Shown here: in pieces, positions 20,640 to 28,938 of the stretch
Position numbering within the stretch: the stretch's first letter is position 1
How the letters are laid out: every line of letters starts with the position of its first letter
Origin: Streptomyces sp. yr375
GTDB taxonomy: Bacteria; Actinomycetota; Actinomycetes; Streptomycetales; Streptomycetaceae
Direction: 5' to 3'
DNA: 35,995 nt
Assembly: GCF_900110755.1 (NCBI RefSeq)
Contig: NZ_FOFF01000067.1
Span: 1-35,995 of the forward strand
Position numbers and translations under genes: made by a program
The notes under the pieces: model-generated
Database searches by the model: none
What the model was told of the DNA's origin: nothing
The model's input: the letters and a program-made list of their open reading frames with translations, nothing else

Positions 20640-21560
20640 TCACTCCGCCCACGGTGTGATCCCCCAGCGGACGGTGTGCTGTTCGCCGGGGTCGAGGGTG
20701 ATGAGTCCGGTGCCACTGCGGAAGGCGTCCGGTGGGCAGGTCATCGGCTCGATGGCGACGGCGCGTCGGCGCTCCCCCGGCTGCAGGGTGTCGCCGGTGA
20801 AGAGCTGTACGTGGTCGGCGCCCTCTCCCAGCCACACGTCCGTGCCGAACGCGCCCGACGGGTGGGCCAGGCGCACCACGGCCCGCCCGTCCGCGTCCCG
20901 GTCGAGGTCGCCGAACGGGGTGTCCAGCCGGAGCGCGCCGACGACTCGGGGCGTTCGCAGGTCGTACGCGGTCCCGGCGACCGGTTCGGCGGCGACCGGC
21001 AGGCCGCGTTCGTCGGTGCGCAGCCATGTCCGTGCCGGGACGGTCAGCACCGCCTCGTCGACGACGGCGGTGCCCGCGGTGACGTAGGGATGCTGGCCGA
21101 AGCCGTAGGGCGCGGCGCGCGTGTCGAGGTTGCGGGCGGTGACGGTGACGTCGAGTCCGCGCTCGCCCAGGGCGTATGCGGCGCGGAGGTGGAGGTGGAA
21201 CGGGTAGCCCGGCTGCGGCCACAGCGGAACCTCCAGGACGGCGCGCCGGTCGCTCGCCTCCACGACCTGCCAGGCGACCCACCGGAGCAGCCCGTGGATG
21301 GCGTTGCCGCCGGTCGGCTCGGTGAGCGGCAGTTGCTGCTCCTGCCCGTCCCAGGGGTAGCGGCCGTCGCGGATCCGGTTGGGCCAGGGCACCAGGAGCT
21401 GGCCGCGTCCGCCGGTGATCCGGTCCTGCTCGGCGAATCCGTCGAGGACGGTGCGCTCACCGACCGTGTACGACCGGAGGGCCGCGCCCAGTTCGACGAC
21501 GACGGCGCGGTGCGGGCCGTGGCGGAGGGTCAGTTGGCGTCCGGTGCGGCTGTGCTGCAC
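20640..21560 (-). CDS. Aldose-1-epimerase (mutarotase) family protein
   Basis: The 306-residue protein has the GalM-type beta-sandwich: VVVELGAALRSYTVG, GQLLVPWPNRIRDGRYPWDG (the PWPNRI signature), AIHGLLRWVAW (catalytic histidine in HGL), YGFGQHPY (second histidine) and an ending with VAIEPMTCPPDAF, where the glutamate is the expected base. These enzymes interconvert alpha and beta anomers of sugars such as glucose. The GTG at 21560 has GAGGAG at seven nucleotides. It may work with the nearby glucoamylase-like enzyme and sugar dehydrogenase. Confidence 0.92.
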   Translation of the reverse strand: MQHSRTGRQLTLRHGPHRAVVVELGAALRSYTVGERTVLDGFAEQDRITGGRGQLLVPWPNRIRDGRYPWDGQEQQLPLTEPTGGNAIHGLLRWVAWQVVEASDRRAVLEVPLWPQPGYPFHLHLRAAYALGERGLDVTVTARNLDTRAAPYGFGQHPYVTAGTAVVDEAVLTVPARTWLRTDERGLPVAAEPVAGTAYDLRTPRVVGALRLDTPFGDLDRDADGRAVVRLAHPSGAFGTDVWLGEGADHVQLFTGDTLQPGERRRAVAIEPMTCPPDAFRSGTGLITLDPGEQHTVRWGITPWAE

Positions 21561-21729
21561 GGGTGGTCTCCTCGTCCGCCGGGTCGGCGTCCGGGGACGC
21601 CGGCGTGGTGGTGGTCCGGGGTGCCGGCCCTCCCGTCGGGAGGGTGCGACTCCGCAGGGACCCGGTCAAGCGCGACACGTGCCGGGCGGCGCGATCGCCG
21701 GGCGGGTTCGCCCGCCGGGGCCGGCGGCG

Positions 21730-22695
21730 TCATCTGCTGCCCGGGCTGCCCGGGGGGCCTGCGCTGCGTCGGCCGATGCGCCGCCAGACGGCCCGTTGGA
21801 ATCGGATCATCAGTACCCCCACCAGGATCAACAGCACGATGTTGAGAAGGAGTTGGATCAGGGATCCGCGTGCCTCGCGCCAACTGGAGAAGGCGCAGGA
21901 GACGCCGATGTCGGCGGCGGCCGGGATGGTGGTGACCGAGATGAAGACGCCGAGCAGCGCGCTCGTCCTGGCCTGGGTGAGGGACATGATCCCGACGATG
22001 CCGGCCAGCACCGCGACGACGACGGAGAAGACGTTGGGGGCGTCGATGAGCGTGGAGACCGGTCTCAGGCCCAGGTCGAACGCCCTGGGCTGGAAGTCGA
22101 GGCCCCGGATCGCCCACGAGAAGAGGAAGGTCACCAGGACGGCCAGCAGGAATCCCGCCGTCAGGGCGAACAGGCCCTGCCGGATCCTGGTGCCGTTGCC
22201 GCGGTCGATGCCCAGCGCGACGCTGGTGATGGCGCCGTACTCCGGTCCGACGACCATCGCCGCGACGATCAGGATCTGGGAGTTGGTGATGATGCCGACC
22301 GCGCCGATGACGCCCGCGATGACCAGGTAGACGTAGAAGCTCGGCAGGTAGGTGCCCTCGGCGCGGATGCGCGCCTCCACCTCCTCCCAGACCGGCGCGT
22401 GCGCGAGCGCCCCGAGCTGCTGCTGCTCGGCGGCGGCCGCGGTGCCGGAGAAGGCCATCTCGACGGGCTCGATGACGATGGAGCCGCGCCGGTCGAGTTC
22501 CAGCGCGCGCAGACCGCGCAGCACGGCGTTGGCCGCGCCCGCGAGGATGTCGCACTCGATCGCGTCGCCGTCGGGGTTGTGCGCCAGTTCGGCGAGGACG
22601 ACCAGGTTGAAGACATAGCGGTCGTCGGTGAGCAGCCGGACCGCCCGGGGAGTGAGATCAGCGGGACTCACCAGCCGGACGTGAATCATCTCCAT
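21730..22695 (-). CDS. DUF389 family membrane protein
   Basis: The 321-residue protein has a soluble N-terminal domain (about 1-110) starting MEMIHVRLVSPADLTPRAVR and a membrane domain of six or seven helices: YVYLVIAGVIGAVGIITNSQ, LIVAAMVVGPEYGAI, LFALTAGFLLAVLVTFLFSW, FSVVVAVLAGIVGIMSLTQ, FISVTTIPAAADIGVS and LLLNIVLLILVGVLMI. The TNSQ.LIVAAMVVGPEYG block marks DUF389. Its function is unknown. The ATG at 22695 is preceded by GGGAGGTGG. The gene is divergent from the GH15 operon, with a 252-nt gap that should hold both promoters. Confidence 0.9.
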   Translation of the reverse strand: MEMIHVRLVSPADLTPRAVRLLTDDRYVFNLVVLAELAHNPDGDAIECDILAGAANAVLRGLRALELDRRGSIVIEPVEMAFSGTAAAAEQQQLGALAHAPVWEEVEARIRAEGTYLPSFYVYLVIAGVIGAVGIITNSQILIVAAMVVGPEYGAITSVALGIDRGNGTRIRQGLFALTAGFLLAVLVTFLFSWAIRGLDFQPRAFDLGLRPVSTLIDAPNVFSVVVAVLAGIVGIMSLTQARTSALLGVFISVTTIPAAADIGVSCAFSSWREARGSLIQLLLNIVLLILVGVLMIRFQRAVWRRIGRRSAGPPGSPGSR

Positions 22696-22947
22696 CCGCC
22701 ACCACCTCCCTACCTCACTCACCCGAAGGCCCCACCACGGTGCCCGACCGCCCGACTCCGGCCAGTAACGCCCGCCGGGCAGGCGTCGGCAAGCCGGGCC
22801 CGACGCCCGCCACCGGCGCCGTCGGCCACGTCGGCCCCCCGGCCACAGCCCGAGCCGGCCGGCGGCCCTCATCCGCCTCCGGCGGGCAAGGGTCACCCGA
22901 GTGGCCGATAGTGGACCGAGGGGGTCTTCCGAGGAGTCGGAGCTGCC

Positions 22948-24768
22948 ATGGACCGCTACCCGCCCATCGCCGAACACGGTCTGGTCGGTGATCTGCAGAC
23001 CGCCGCGCTTGTGTCGTCGCAGGGGGTCGTGGACTGGTTCGCCGCGCCGCGCTTCGACTCGCCCAGTATCTTCGCCGCGCTGCTCGACCATGACGGCGGC
23101 GGGTATCTGCGGCTGTCGCCCGAGCATCCCGAGGCGACCTGCAAACAGCTCTACTACCCCGACACGGCCATTCTGGTGACCCGGTTCATGTCGCCGGACG
23201 GCGTGGGCGAGGTGGTCGACTGCATGCCGCCGGACCGGACCCGTACCGCCACCGACCGGCACACCCTGATCCGGGTGGTGCGATGCGTGCGCGGGACCGT
23301 CGACTTCACGCTCGAATGCCGGCCGCGCTTCGACTACGGCCGGGTCGAACACCGGCTGGAACTCGGCGAGAACACCGGCCTGTTCCGGTCCCCGGGGATG
23401 GACGCGCACCTGCAGACCTCCTTCCCGCTGGAACGGGACGGCCAGGACGTACGCGGCAGGGTGACGCTGAGCGCCGGCGAGGCGGGCGGCGCGGTGTTCA
23501 CCGTCTGCGCGTCCGGCGGCGAGCCGCCCGAACCGCTCACCGTCGAAGGGATCACCGCGCAGGTCGAGAACACCGGCCTGTTCTGGCAGCAGTGGCTGCA
23601 CCAGTCCCGCTACCGGGGCCGCTGGCCCGAGCTGGTGCACCGCTCGGTCATCACCCTCAAGCTCCTCACCTACGCGCCCACCGGCGCCCTCATCGCGGCG
23701 CCCACCATGGGCCTGCCCGAGCAGGTCGGCGGCGAGCGGAACTGGGACTACCGGTTCACCTGGGTGCGCGACAGCGCGCTGTCCGTGCGCGCCATGCTGG
23801 ACCTCGGCTTCGCCGAGGAGGCCACCGCGTTCCTGCACTGGCTGGTCGAACGGCTCCAGGAGCGCGAGGGCAAGGAAGAGGAGCCGCTCCAGACGATGTA
23901 CCGGGTCGACGGCAACCCGGACCTGCCCGAGGAGACGCTCGACCACTTCGAGGGCTACCGCGGCTCCTCCCCCGTCCGCATCGGCAACGGCGCAGCCGAC
24001 CAGCTCCAGCTCGACATCTACGGTGAGGCCCTCTACGCGTTGTCCCAGGGCCGCGAGATCGCGCAGCAGGCCACCTACCAGGGATGGAAGACGCTGACCA
24101 GGACGCTCGACTGGCTCGCCGAGTCCTGGGACCGGCCGGACGAGGGCATCTGGGAGACCCGCGGCGGCCGCCAGGACTTCACGTACAGCCGGGTGATGTC
24201 GTGGGTCGCCTTCGACCACGCGCTGAGCCTGGCCGACCACTTCCGCAGGCCGGCCGACCTGGAGAAGTGGCGGGGCGCCAGGGACGCCATCCTCGAACAG
24301 GTCATGGAACGCGGCTGGAGCCAACAGGAGAGCGCCTTCGTCCAGCACTACGGCGGCGACGTCCTCGACGCGTCCCTCCTGCTGATGCCGATGGTCGGCT
24401 TCATCGCCCCGAGGGACCCGGCGTGGCTGTCCACGCTCGACGCGATGGACCGCAAGCTCGTCTCCGACAGCCTCGTCTACCGCTACGACCCGGCCGCGTC
24501 GCCGGACGGACTGCGCGGCTCCGAGGGCACGTTCAGCCTGTGCACCTTCCTCTACGTCGACGCGCTGGCCCGCGCCGGACGGCTGCCCCAGGCCCGCTAC
24601 ACGTTCGAGAAGATGCAGACCCACGCCAACCATGTCGGGCTCTTCGCCGAGGAGATCGGTCCCAGCGGTGAGCAACTGGGCAACTTCCCGCAGGCGTTCA
24701 CCCATCTGTCGCTCATCATGGCGGCCACCACCCTGGACCGGGCGCTCGACGCGGAGGAGGGGCGCTGA
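22948..24768 (+). CDS. Glycoside hydrolase family 15 enzyme (glucoamylase/trehalase-like)
   Basis: The 606-residue protein has an N-terminal beta domain (about 1-230; IAEHGLVGDLQTAALVSSQG, VDWFAAPRFDSPSIFAALLD) and an (alpha/alpha)6 barrel with GGERNWDYRFTWVRDSALSV, IGNGAADQLQLDIYGE and RPDEGIWETRGG (general acid E403). The general base lies in GLFAEEIGPSGE (E568 or E569). There is no signal peptide, so it should act in the cytoplasm on alpha-glucosidic substrates such as maltodextrin or trehalose, releasing glucose. The ATG at 22948 has GAGGAG at about 12 nt. It is the first gene of an operon with the cyclase-family, gluconokinase and GMC genes. Confidence 0.93.
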   Translation: MDRYPPIAEHGLVGDLQTAALVSSQGVVDWFAAPRFDSPSIFAALLDHDGGGYLRLSPEHPEATCKQLYYPDTAILVTRFMSPDGVGEVVDCMPPDRTRTATDRHTLIRVVRCVRGTVDFTLECRPRFDYGRVEHRLELGENTGLFRSPGMDAHLQTSFPLERDGQDVRGRVTLSAGEAGGAVFTVCASGGEPPEPLTVEGITAQVENTGLFWQQWLHQSRYRGRWPELVHRSVITLKLLTYAPTGALIAAPTMGLPEQVGGERNWDYRFTWVRDSALSVRAMLDLGFAEEATAFLHWLVERLQEREGKEEEPLQTMYRVDGNPDLPEETLDHFEGYRGSSPVRIGNGAADQLQLDIYGEALYALSQGREIAQQATYQGWKTLTRTLDWLAESWDRPDEGIWETRGGRQDFTYSRVMSWVAFDHALSLADHFRRPADLEKWRGARDAILEQVMERGWSQQESAFVQHYGGDVLDASLLLMPMVGFIAPRDPAWLSTLDAMDRKLVSDSLVYRYDPAASPDGLRGSEGTFSLCTFLYVDALARAGRLPQARYTFEKMQTHANHVGLFAEEIGPSGEQLGNFPQAFTHLSLIMAATTLDRALDAEEGR

Positions 24769-24771
24769 CCC

Positions 24772-25716
24772 ATGGTCACGCATGCCCGTCCGGCCGGACC
24801 GCCGCCGCTGACCGAGGAGGAGTTCGGCGCGCTGTACCGCCGTCTGCGCTCGCGCGCCGCCTGGGCGGCGGGCGACCGGGGCGCGCTGGCCGCGCTCACC
24901 CCGGCCCGGGTGCTGGCCGCCACCCGCGAGGCGCGGACCGGCCGTACGGTCACGCTCGCCGCGCCGGTGGAGACGCGGGCCGGCCCGGACAATCCGGAGC
25001 CCGCGCGGCACCGGATGCGCGGGCGGCCGGGCGAAGACACCGCCTCCGGGCTCCACTTCGCGCGCGACAGCTTCGCGATGAACGTGCACGGCGACGCCGA
25101 CAGCCACCTCGACGCCCTGTGTCATGTGATCTACGACGGCACCCTGCACGGCGGTGGGTCCGCGAGCGGTGTCACGGCGGGCGGGGCCACGGCGCTGACC
25201 GTCGAGGCGGCGCGCGACGGGATCGTCGGACGGGGCGTGCTGCTGGACATCCCGCGGCTGCGCGGGGTGCCCTGGCTCGAACCGGGTGACCATGTGAGCG
25301 CCGACGACCTCGCCGCCGCCGAGACCGCCCAGCGGCTCCGGGTGAGAGAGGGCGACCTGCTCCTCGTGCGGGTCGGGCACCGCCGGCGGCGCGCCGAACT
25401 CGGGCCGTGGGACGCGGCACATGAGCGCGCCGGGCTGCACCCGTCGGCGCTGGAGTTCCTCGCGGACCGGCGGGTCGCGGTGCTCGGCGGCGACGGGAAC
25501 AACGACACCGCCCCCAGTTCCACCGAGGGCGTCGACTTCCCCGTACACGTGCTGGCGGTCCACGCGATGGGCCTGCACCTGCTGGACTACCTTCAGTTCG
25601 AGGACCTGGCGCCGGTCTGCGAGGCGGCGGGACGCTGGTCGTTCCTGTGCGTGGTCGCCCCGCTGCGGCTGCCGGACGCCACCGGCTCGCCGGTCAACCC
25701 GATCGCCGTCCTGTGA
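24772..25716 (+). CDS. Cyclase-family (kynurenine-formamidase-like) metal hydrolase
   Basis: The 314-residue protein contains FAMNVHGDADSHLDALCHV, the Hx3-HxDxxxH metal site of the cyclase/arylformamidase family (PF04199), plus GRGVLLDIPRLRGV, LLLVRVGHR and GGDGNNDTAPS. Family members hydrolyse amides, lactones or esters at a Zn/Mn centre. The ATG at 24772 lies three nucleotides after the GH15 stop, and its own stop overlaps the gluconokinase start, so the three are co-translated. In a glucose-to-gluconate setting a lactone-opening role is conceivable, but nothing in the sequence proves it. Confidence 0.88.
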   Translation: MVTHARPAGPPPLTEEEFGALYRRLRSRAAWAAGDRGALAALTPARVLAATREARTGRTVTLAAPVETRAGPDNPEPARHRMRGRPGEDTASGLHFARDSFAMNVHGDADSHLDALCHVIYDGTLHGGGSASGVTAGGATALTVEAARDGIVGRGVLLDIPRLRGVPWLEPGDHVSADDLAAAETAQRLRVREGDLLLVRVGHRRRRAELGPWDAAHERAGLHPSALEFLADRRVAVLGGDGNNDTAPSSTEGVDFPVHVLAVHAMGLHLLDYLQFEDLAPVCEAAGRWSFLCVVAPLRLPDATGSPVNPIAVL

Positions 25717-26264
25717 TCCCGGCGCCCGCGGTCGTGGTGGTCATGGGGGTCGCGGGCTCGGGCAAGTCCACCGTGGGAGCACTGCTCGCGCGGCGGCTCG
25801 GGGTGCCCTTCCTGGAGGCGGACGACGTCCACCCGGCCGCGAACCACGCCAAGATGGCCGCCGGTCACCCGCTCGACGACGCGGACCGCCGGCCCTGGCT
25901 GCGGTCCGTCGCCGCCTGGATCCGGGAGGCGACCGACACCGGCCGGGGCGGGGTGGTGGCGTGCTCGGCCCTCAAGCACGAGTACCGGGAACGGCTGCGC
26001 GGGGCGGGCGCGGGCACCTGGTTCCTGTATCTGGCGCTGGACCGGGCGACCGCCGACCGGCGGGTCGCGGGCCGTACGGACCACTTCATGCCCGCCCGGC
26101 TGGTGGCCTCCCAGTACGCCGCCCTCGAACCGCTGCGCCCGACCGAGCCCGGCCTGACCGTCACCGCGGTCACCGCCCCGCAGACCATCGTCGACCAGGC
26201 GACACGCGCCCTCCGGGCCTTCCGCTCGACCCGCGCCGCCCGCTCCGTCCGCGAAAGGGGGTGA
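25713..26264 (+). CDS. gntK: Gluconokinase
   Basis: The 183-residue P-loop kinase begins near VVVVMGVAGSGKSTVGALLA (Walker A) and contains LEADDVHPAANHAKMAAGHP and PLDDADRRPWL, then CSALKHEYRERLR and the lid motif GRTDHFMPARLVASQ. These are the hallmarks of GntK-type gluconate kinases, which convert gluconate to 6-phosphogluconate for the pentose phosphate pathway. The GTG at 25713 overlaps the preceding stop (GTGA). The ATG inside VVMGVAG would cut the first beta strand. Its presence links the operon to gluconate. Confidence 0.93.
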   Translation: MIPAPAVVVVMGVAGSGKSTVGALLARRLGVPFLEADDVHPAANHAKMAAGHPLDDADRRPWLRSVAAWIREATDTGRGGVVACSALKHEYRERLRGAGAGTWFLYLALDRATADRRVAGRTDHFMPARLVASQYAALEPLRPTEPGLTVTAVTAPQTIVDQATRALRAFRSTRAARSVRERG

Positions 26265-26309
26265 CCGCACACCCGCACGCCCACCCGACTCCTAGAACGG
26301 GACTTTCTC

Positions 26310-27890
26310 ATGACCGACGATCAGCACTACGACGTCATCATCATCGGTACGGGAGCGGGCGGCGGCACGCTCGCCCACCGGCTGGCCCCCACCGGCAAAC
26401 GGGTCCTGCTCCTGGAACGCGGCGGCTACCTGCCACGGGAGCGGGACAACTGGGACTCCACCGCCGTCTTCGTCAAGGGCAAGTACCGCGCCCCCGAGTT
26501 CTGGTACGACAAGCACGGCGACCAGTTCCCCCCGGAGGTCAACTACTACGTCGGGGGCAACACCAAGTTCTACGGCGCCGCGCTCTTCCGGCTGCGCCCC
26601 GAGGACTTCGGCGAACTGCGCCACCACGACGGCATCTCGCCCGCCTGGCCGATCCGCTACGAGGACCTGGAGCCGTACTACACCCAGGCCGAGCGCCTCT
26701 ACCTGGTGCACGGCCGGCACGGCGAGGACCCCACCGGAGGGCCGACCAGCGCGCAGTACGCCTACCCGCCGGTCGCGCACGAGGCGCGCATCCAGCAGCT
26801 CAGCGACGATCTGGGGAAGGCCGGGCTGCACCCGTTCCACCTGCCGATCGGTGTGAACCTCACCCAGGACGAGGACGGCCGCGCCACCCACGACAGCGTC
26901 TGCATCCGCTGCGACCGCGTCGACGGCTTCCCCTGCCTGGTGGGCGCGAAGTCCGACGCGCAGGTGATCTGCGTCGACCCGGCGCTCACGTACGACAACG
27001 TCACGATGGTCACCGACGCCAACGTACGACGCCTGGAGACCGACCCGACCGGACGCACCGTCACCAGGGTCGTCGCCGAATTGAAGAACGGGGTGACCGA
27101 GGGGTTCAGCGCCGACCTCGTGGTGGTCGCGGCCGGCGCGGTCAACTCGGCCGTCCTGCTGCTGCGTTCGGCCAACGACCGGCATCCCGGCGGGCTGGCC
27201 AACAGCTCCGACGTGGTGGGGCGGCACTACATGCGGCACAACAACCTGGCGCTGATGGCGGTGTCGAAGGAGCCGAACCCCACCAGGTTCCAGAAGACGC
27301 TGGCGCTGAACGACTGGTACCTGGGCGCGGACGACTGGGAGTATCCGCTCGGCGGCATCCAGATGCTCGGCAAGTCGGACGCCGACCAGATCCACGGCGA
27401 GGCACCGCGCTGGGCGGGCGCCGTCATGCCCGACATGCCCTTCGAGGTACTGGCGCACCACGCCGTCGACTTCTGGCTGTGCGGTGAGGATCTTCCGCTG
27501 CCCGACAGCCGGGTCACCCTCGACCAGGACGACGCGATCCACCTGGCGCTCGACGAGAAGAACAACGTGGCCGGGCTGAAGCGGCTCCAGCACAAGCTGC
27601 GCGGGATGCTCGGGCATCTGGGCATGCACGAGCACCATCTGCTGGATCACAGCATCTACCTGCACAAGGGGATGCCGATCGGCGCCACCGCACACCAGGC
27701 GGGCACCGTGCGGTTCGGCGACGACCCGCGCAGTTCGGCCCTCGACGTCAACTGCAAGGCCCACGACCTCGACAACCTCTACGTCGTGGACACCAGCTTC
27801 TTCCCCAGCATCGGCGCGGTGAACCCGTCGCTGACCGCCATCGCCAACGCCCTGCGGGTCGGCGACCACATCGCCGCCCGGCTGGGCTGA
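26310..27890 (+). CDS. GMC-family FAD oxidoreductase
   Basis: The 526-residue protein starts with the ADP-binding motif VIIIGTGAGGGTLAHRLAP (residues 10-28) and has NYYVGGNTKFYGAALFRL (second GMC motif), SVCIRCDRVDGFPCLVG, VVAAGAVNSAVLLLRS and a C-terminal substrate domain with GATAHQAGTVRFG and DTSFFPSIGAVNPSLTAIAN. The likely catalytic pair is H462 and N505. A VCIRC...C cluster of cysteines (near 200) resembles pyranose/sugar-oxidising GMC relatives. No Tat signal is present. Substrates of the family include glucose, choline and other alcohols. It is the last gene of the plus-strand operon, 45 nt after gluconokinase, and converges on cydB. Confidence 0.92.
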   Translation: MTDDQHYDVIIIGTGAGGGTLAHRLAPTGKRVLLLERGGYLPRERDNWDSTAVFVKGKYRAPEFWYDKHGDQFPPEVNYYVGGNTKFYGAALFRLRPEDFGELRHHDGISPAWPIRYEDLEPYYTQAERLYLVHGRHGEDPTGGPTSAQYAYPPVAHEARIQQLSDDLGKAGLHPFHLPIGVNLTQDEDGRATHDSVCIRCDRVDGFPCLVGAKSDAQVICVDPALTYDNVTMVTDANVRRLETDPTGRTVTRVVAELKNGVTEGFSADLVVVAAGAVNSAVLLLRSANDRHPGGLANSSDVVGRHYMRHNNLALMAVSKEPNPTRFQKTLALNDWYLGADDWEYPLGGIQMLGKSDADQIHGEAPRWAGAVMPDMPFEVLAHHAVDFWLCGEDLPLPDSRVTLDQDDAIHLALDEKNNVAGLKRLQHKLRGMLGHLGMHEHHLLDHSIYLHKGMPIGATAHQAGTVRFGDDPRSSALDVNCKAHDLDNLYVVDTSFFPSIGAVNPSLTAIANALRVGDHIAARLG

Positions 27891-27927
27891 CCAGGACACC
27901 CGACGAGGGCACCTGACGAGGACGCTT

Positions 27928-28938
27928 CTACAGGTCGGCGTCGGTGAGCTCCTCCAGCTCGCCCATCGTGTCGAGCCGGTAGAGCAGCACCAGCGCCGGG
28001 CCGACCAGCACGATCGCGATGCCGGTGACGATCATCAGCCAGCGCAGGGTGTGCGCGGCGCCGGCCGCCTCGGCGACCGTCAGCGAGGTGGGCAGCGCGT
28101 ACGGCCGCTGCGCGAAACCCCAGGCGCCGACGACCAGGGCGACGCTCGCCACCGAGGTGTAGCGGGACCAGCCGTGGGCCCTGCGCAGCAGGAGCAGCAC
28201 CGTGGCCAGCCCGCAGACGGCGGCCAGGACGATCAGCGTCAGCCCCCAGCCCCCGGTGAGGCCGTCCCAGACGTACCGGGCGTCGTCGTGGGTGACGGGC
28301 AGCCCGATGAGCGCGAGGACCACGACGGCGCCGAAGGCGATCAGCGCCCGCAGCCGGAAGTAGTCGACGAGGTCGTGCTCGCCGAACCGCAGGGCGTCGG
28401 AGCAGAGGAAGACCGCCCCGAGGAACGCGGTGGCGGCGATGGCCAGCAGTCCGGTGAGGACGGAGGTGCCGTTCGCCCAGGCGTCGGCGGAGGCGGTCGT
28501 GCCGACCGCGACCCGGCCGGCGGCGATGCCGCCGAGCACCGTACCGAGGAAGAACGGCGTCATCAGGGACGCGACGGCGAACACCGCGCCGTAGACCCGC
28601 TGTTGGGCCAGGCGGCGGGTCGGCTTGCGCAGGGCGAAGCCGGCGCCGCGGAGCACCAGGCCGACGGCGGCGAGGGCGAGCGGCAGCCACATCGCGGAGA
28701 AGACGGCCTGGAACATCGTCGGGAAGCCGGTCCACATGATGACCAGGACGAAGATCAGCCAGACGTTGTTGACCTCCCAGACCGGTGCCATGGCGTGGTC
28801 GATGAGCCGGCGGGGCCGCTTGCCGCGCTCCGCGCCGCCGGCCAGGAGGTCCCAGAAGCCCGCGCCGTAGTCGGTGCCGCCGGCGCAGGCGTAGGCGGCG
28901 ATCGCGAGCACCATCACCCAGGCGACGAACGAGGCCAT
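27928..28938 (-). CDS. cydB: Cytochrome bd oxidase subunit II
   Basis: The 336-residue membrane protein has about eight helices. It contains AYACAGGTDYGAGFWDLLAG (the GxDxGxG signature near the N-terminus, residues 12-28), HAMAPVWEVNNVWLIFVLV and MWTGFPTMFQAVFSAMWLPL, conserved in CydB. The subunit forms a heterodimer with CydA and gives structural support and a proton path. The ATG at 28938 overlaps the cydA stop by one base (TGATG), so translation is coupled. cydC/cydD, which usually complete the operon, are not present. Confidence 0.95.
   Translation of the reverse strand: MASFVAWVMVLAIAAYACAGGTDYGAGFWDLLAGGAERGKRPRRLIDHAMAPVWEVNNVWLIFVLVIMWTGFPTMFQAVFSAMWLPLALAAVGLVLRGAGFALRKPTRRLAQQRVYGAVFAVASLMTPFFLGTVLGGIAAGRVAVGTTASADAWANGTSVLTGLLAIAATAFLGAVFLCSDALRFGEHDLVDYFRLRALIAFGAVVVLALIGLPVTHDDARYVWDGLTGGWGLTLIVLAAVCGLATVLLLLRRAHGWSRYTSVASVALVVGAWGFAQRPYALPTSLTVAEAAGAAHTLRWLMIVTGIAIVLVGPALVLLYRLDTMGELEELTDADL

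Noticed and set aside
21730..25578. Minus-strand open frame of 1,282 codons extending through GH15 and the cyclase-family gene
   Set aside because: Only its last 321 codons (DUF389) are real. The rest is the mirror of the plus-strand operon, with valine/glycine/arginine-rich nonsense.
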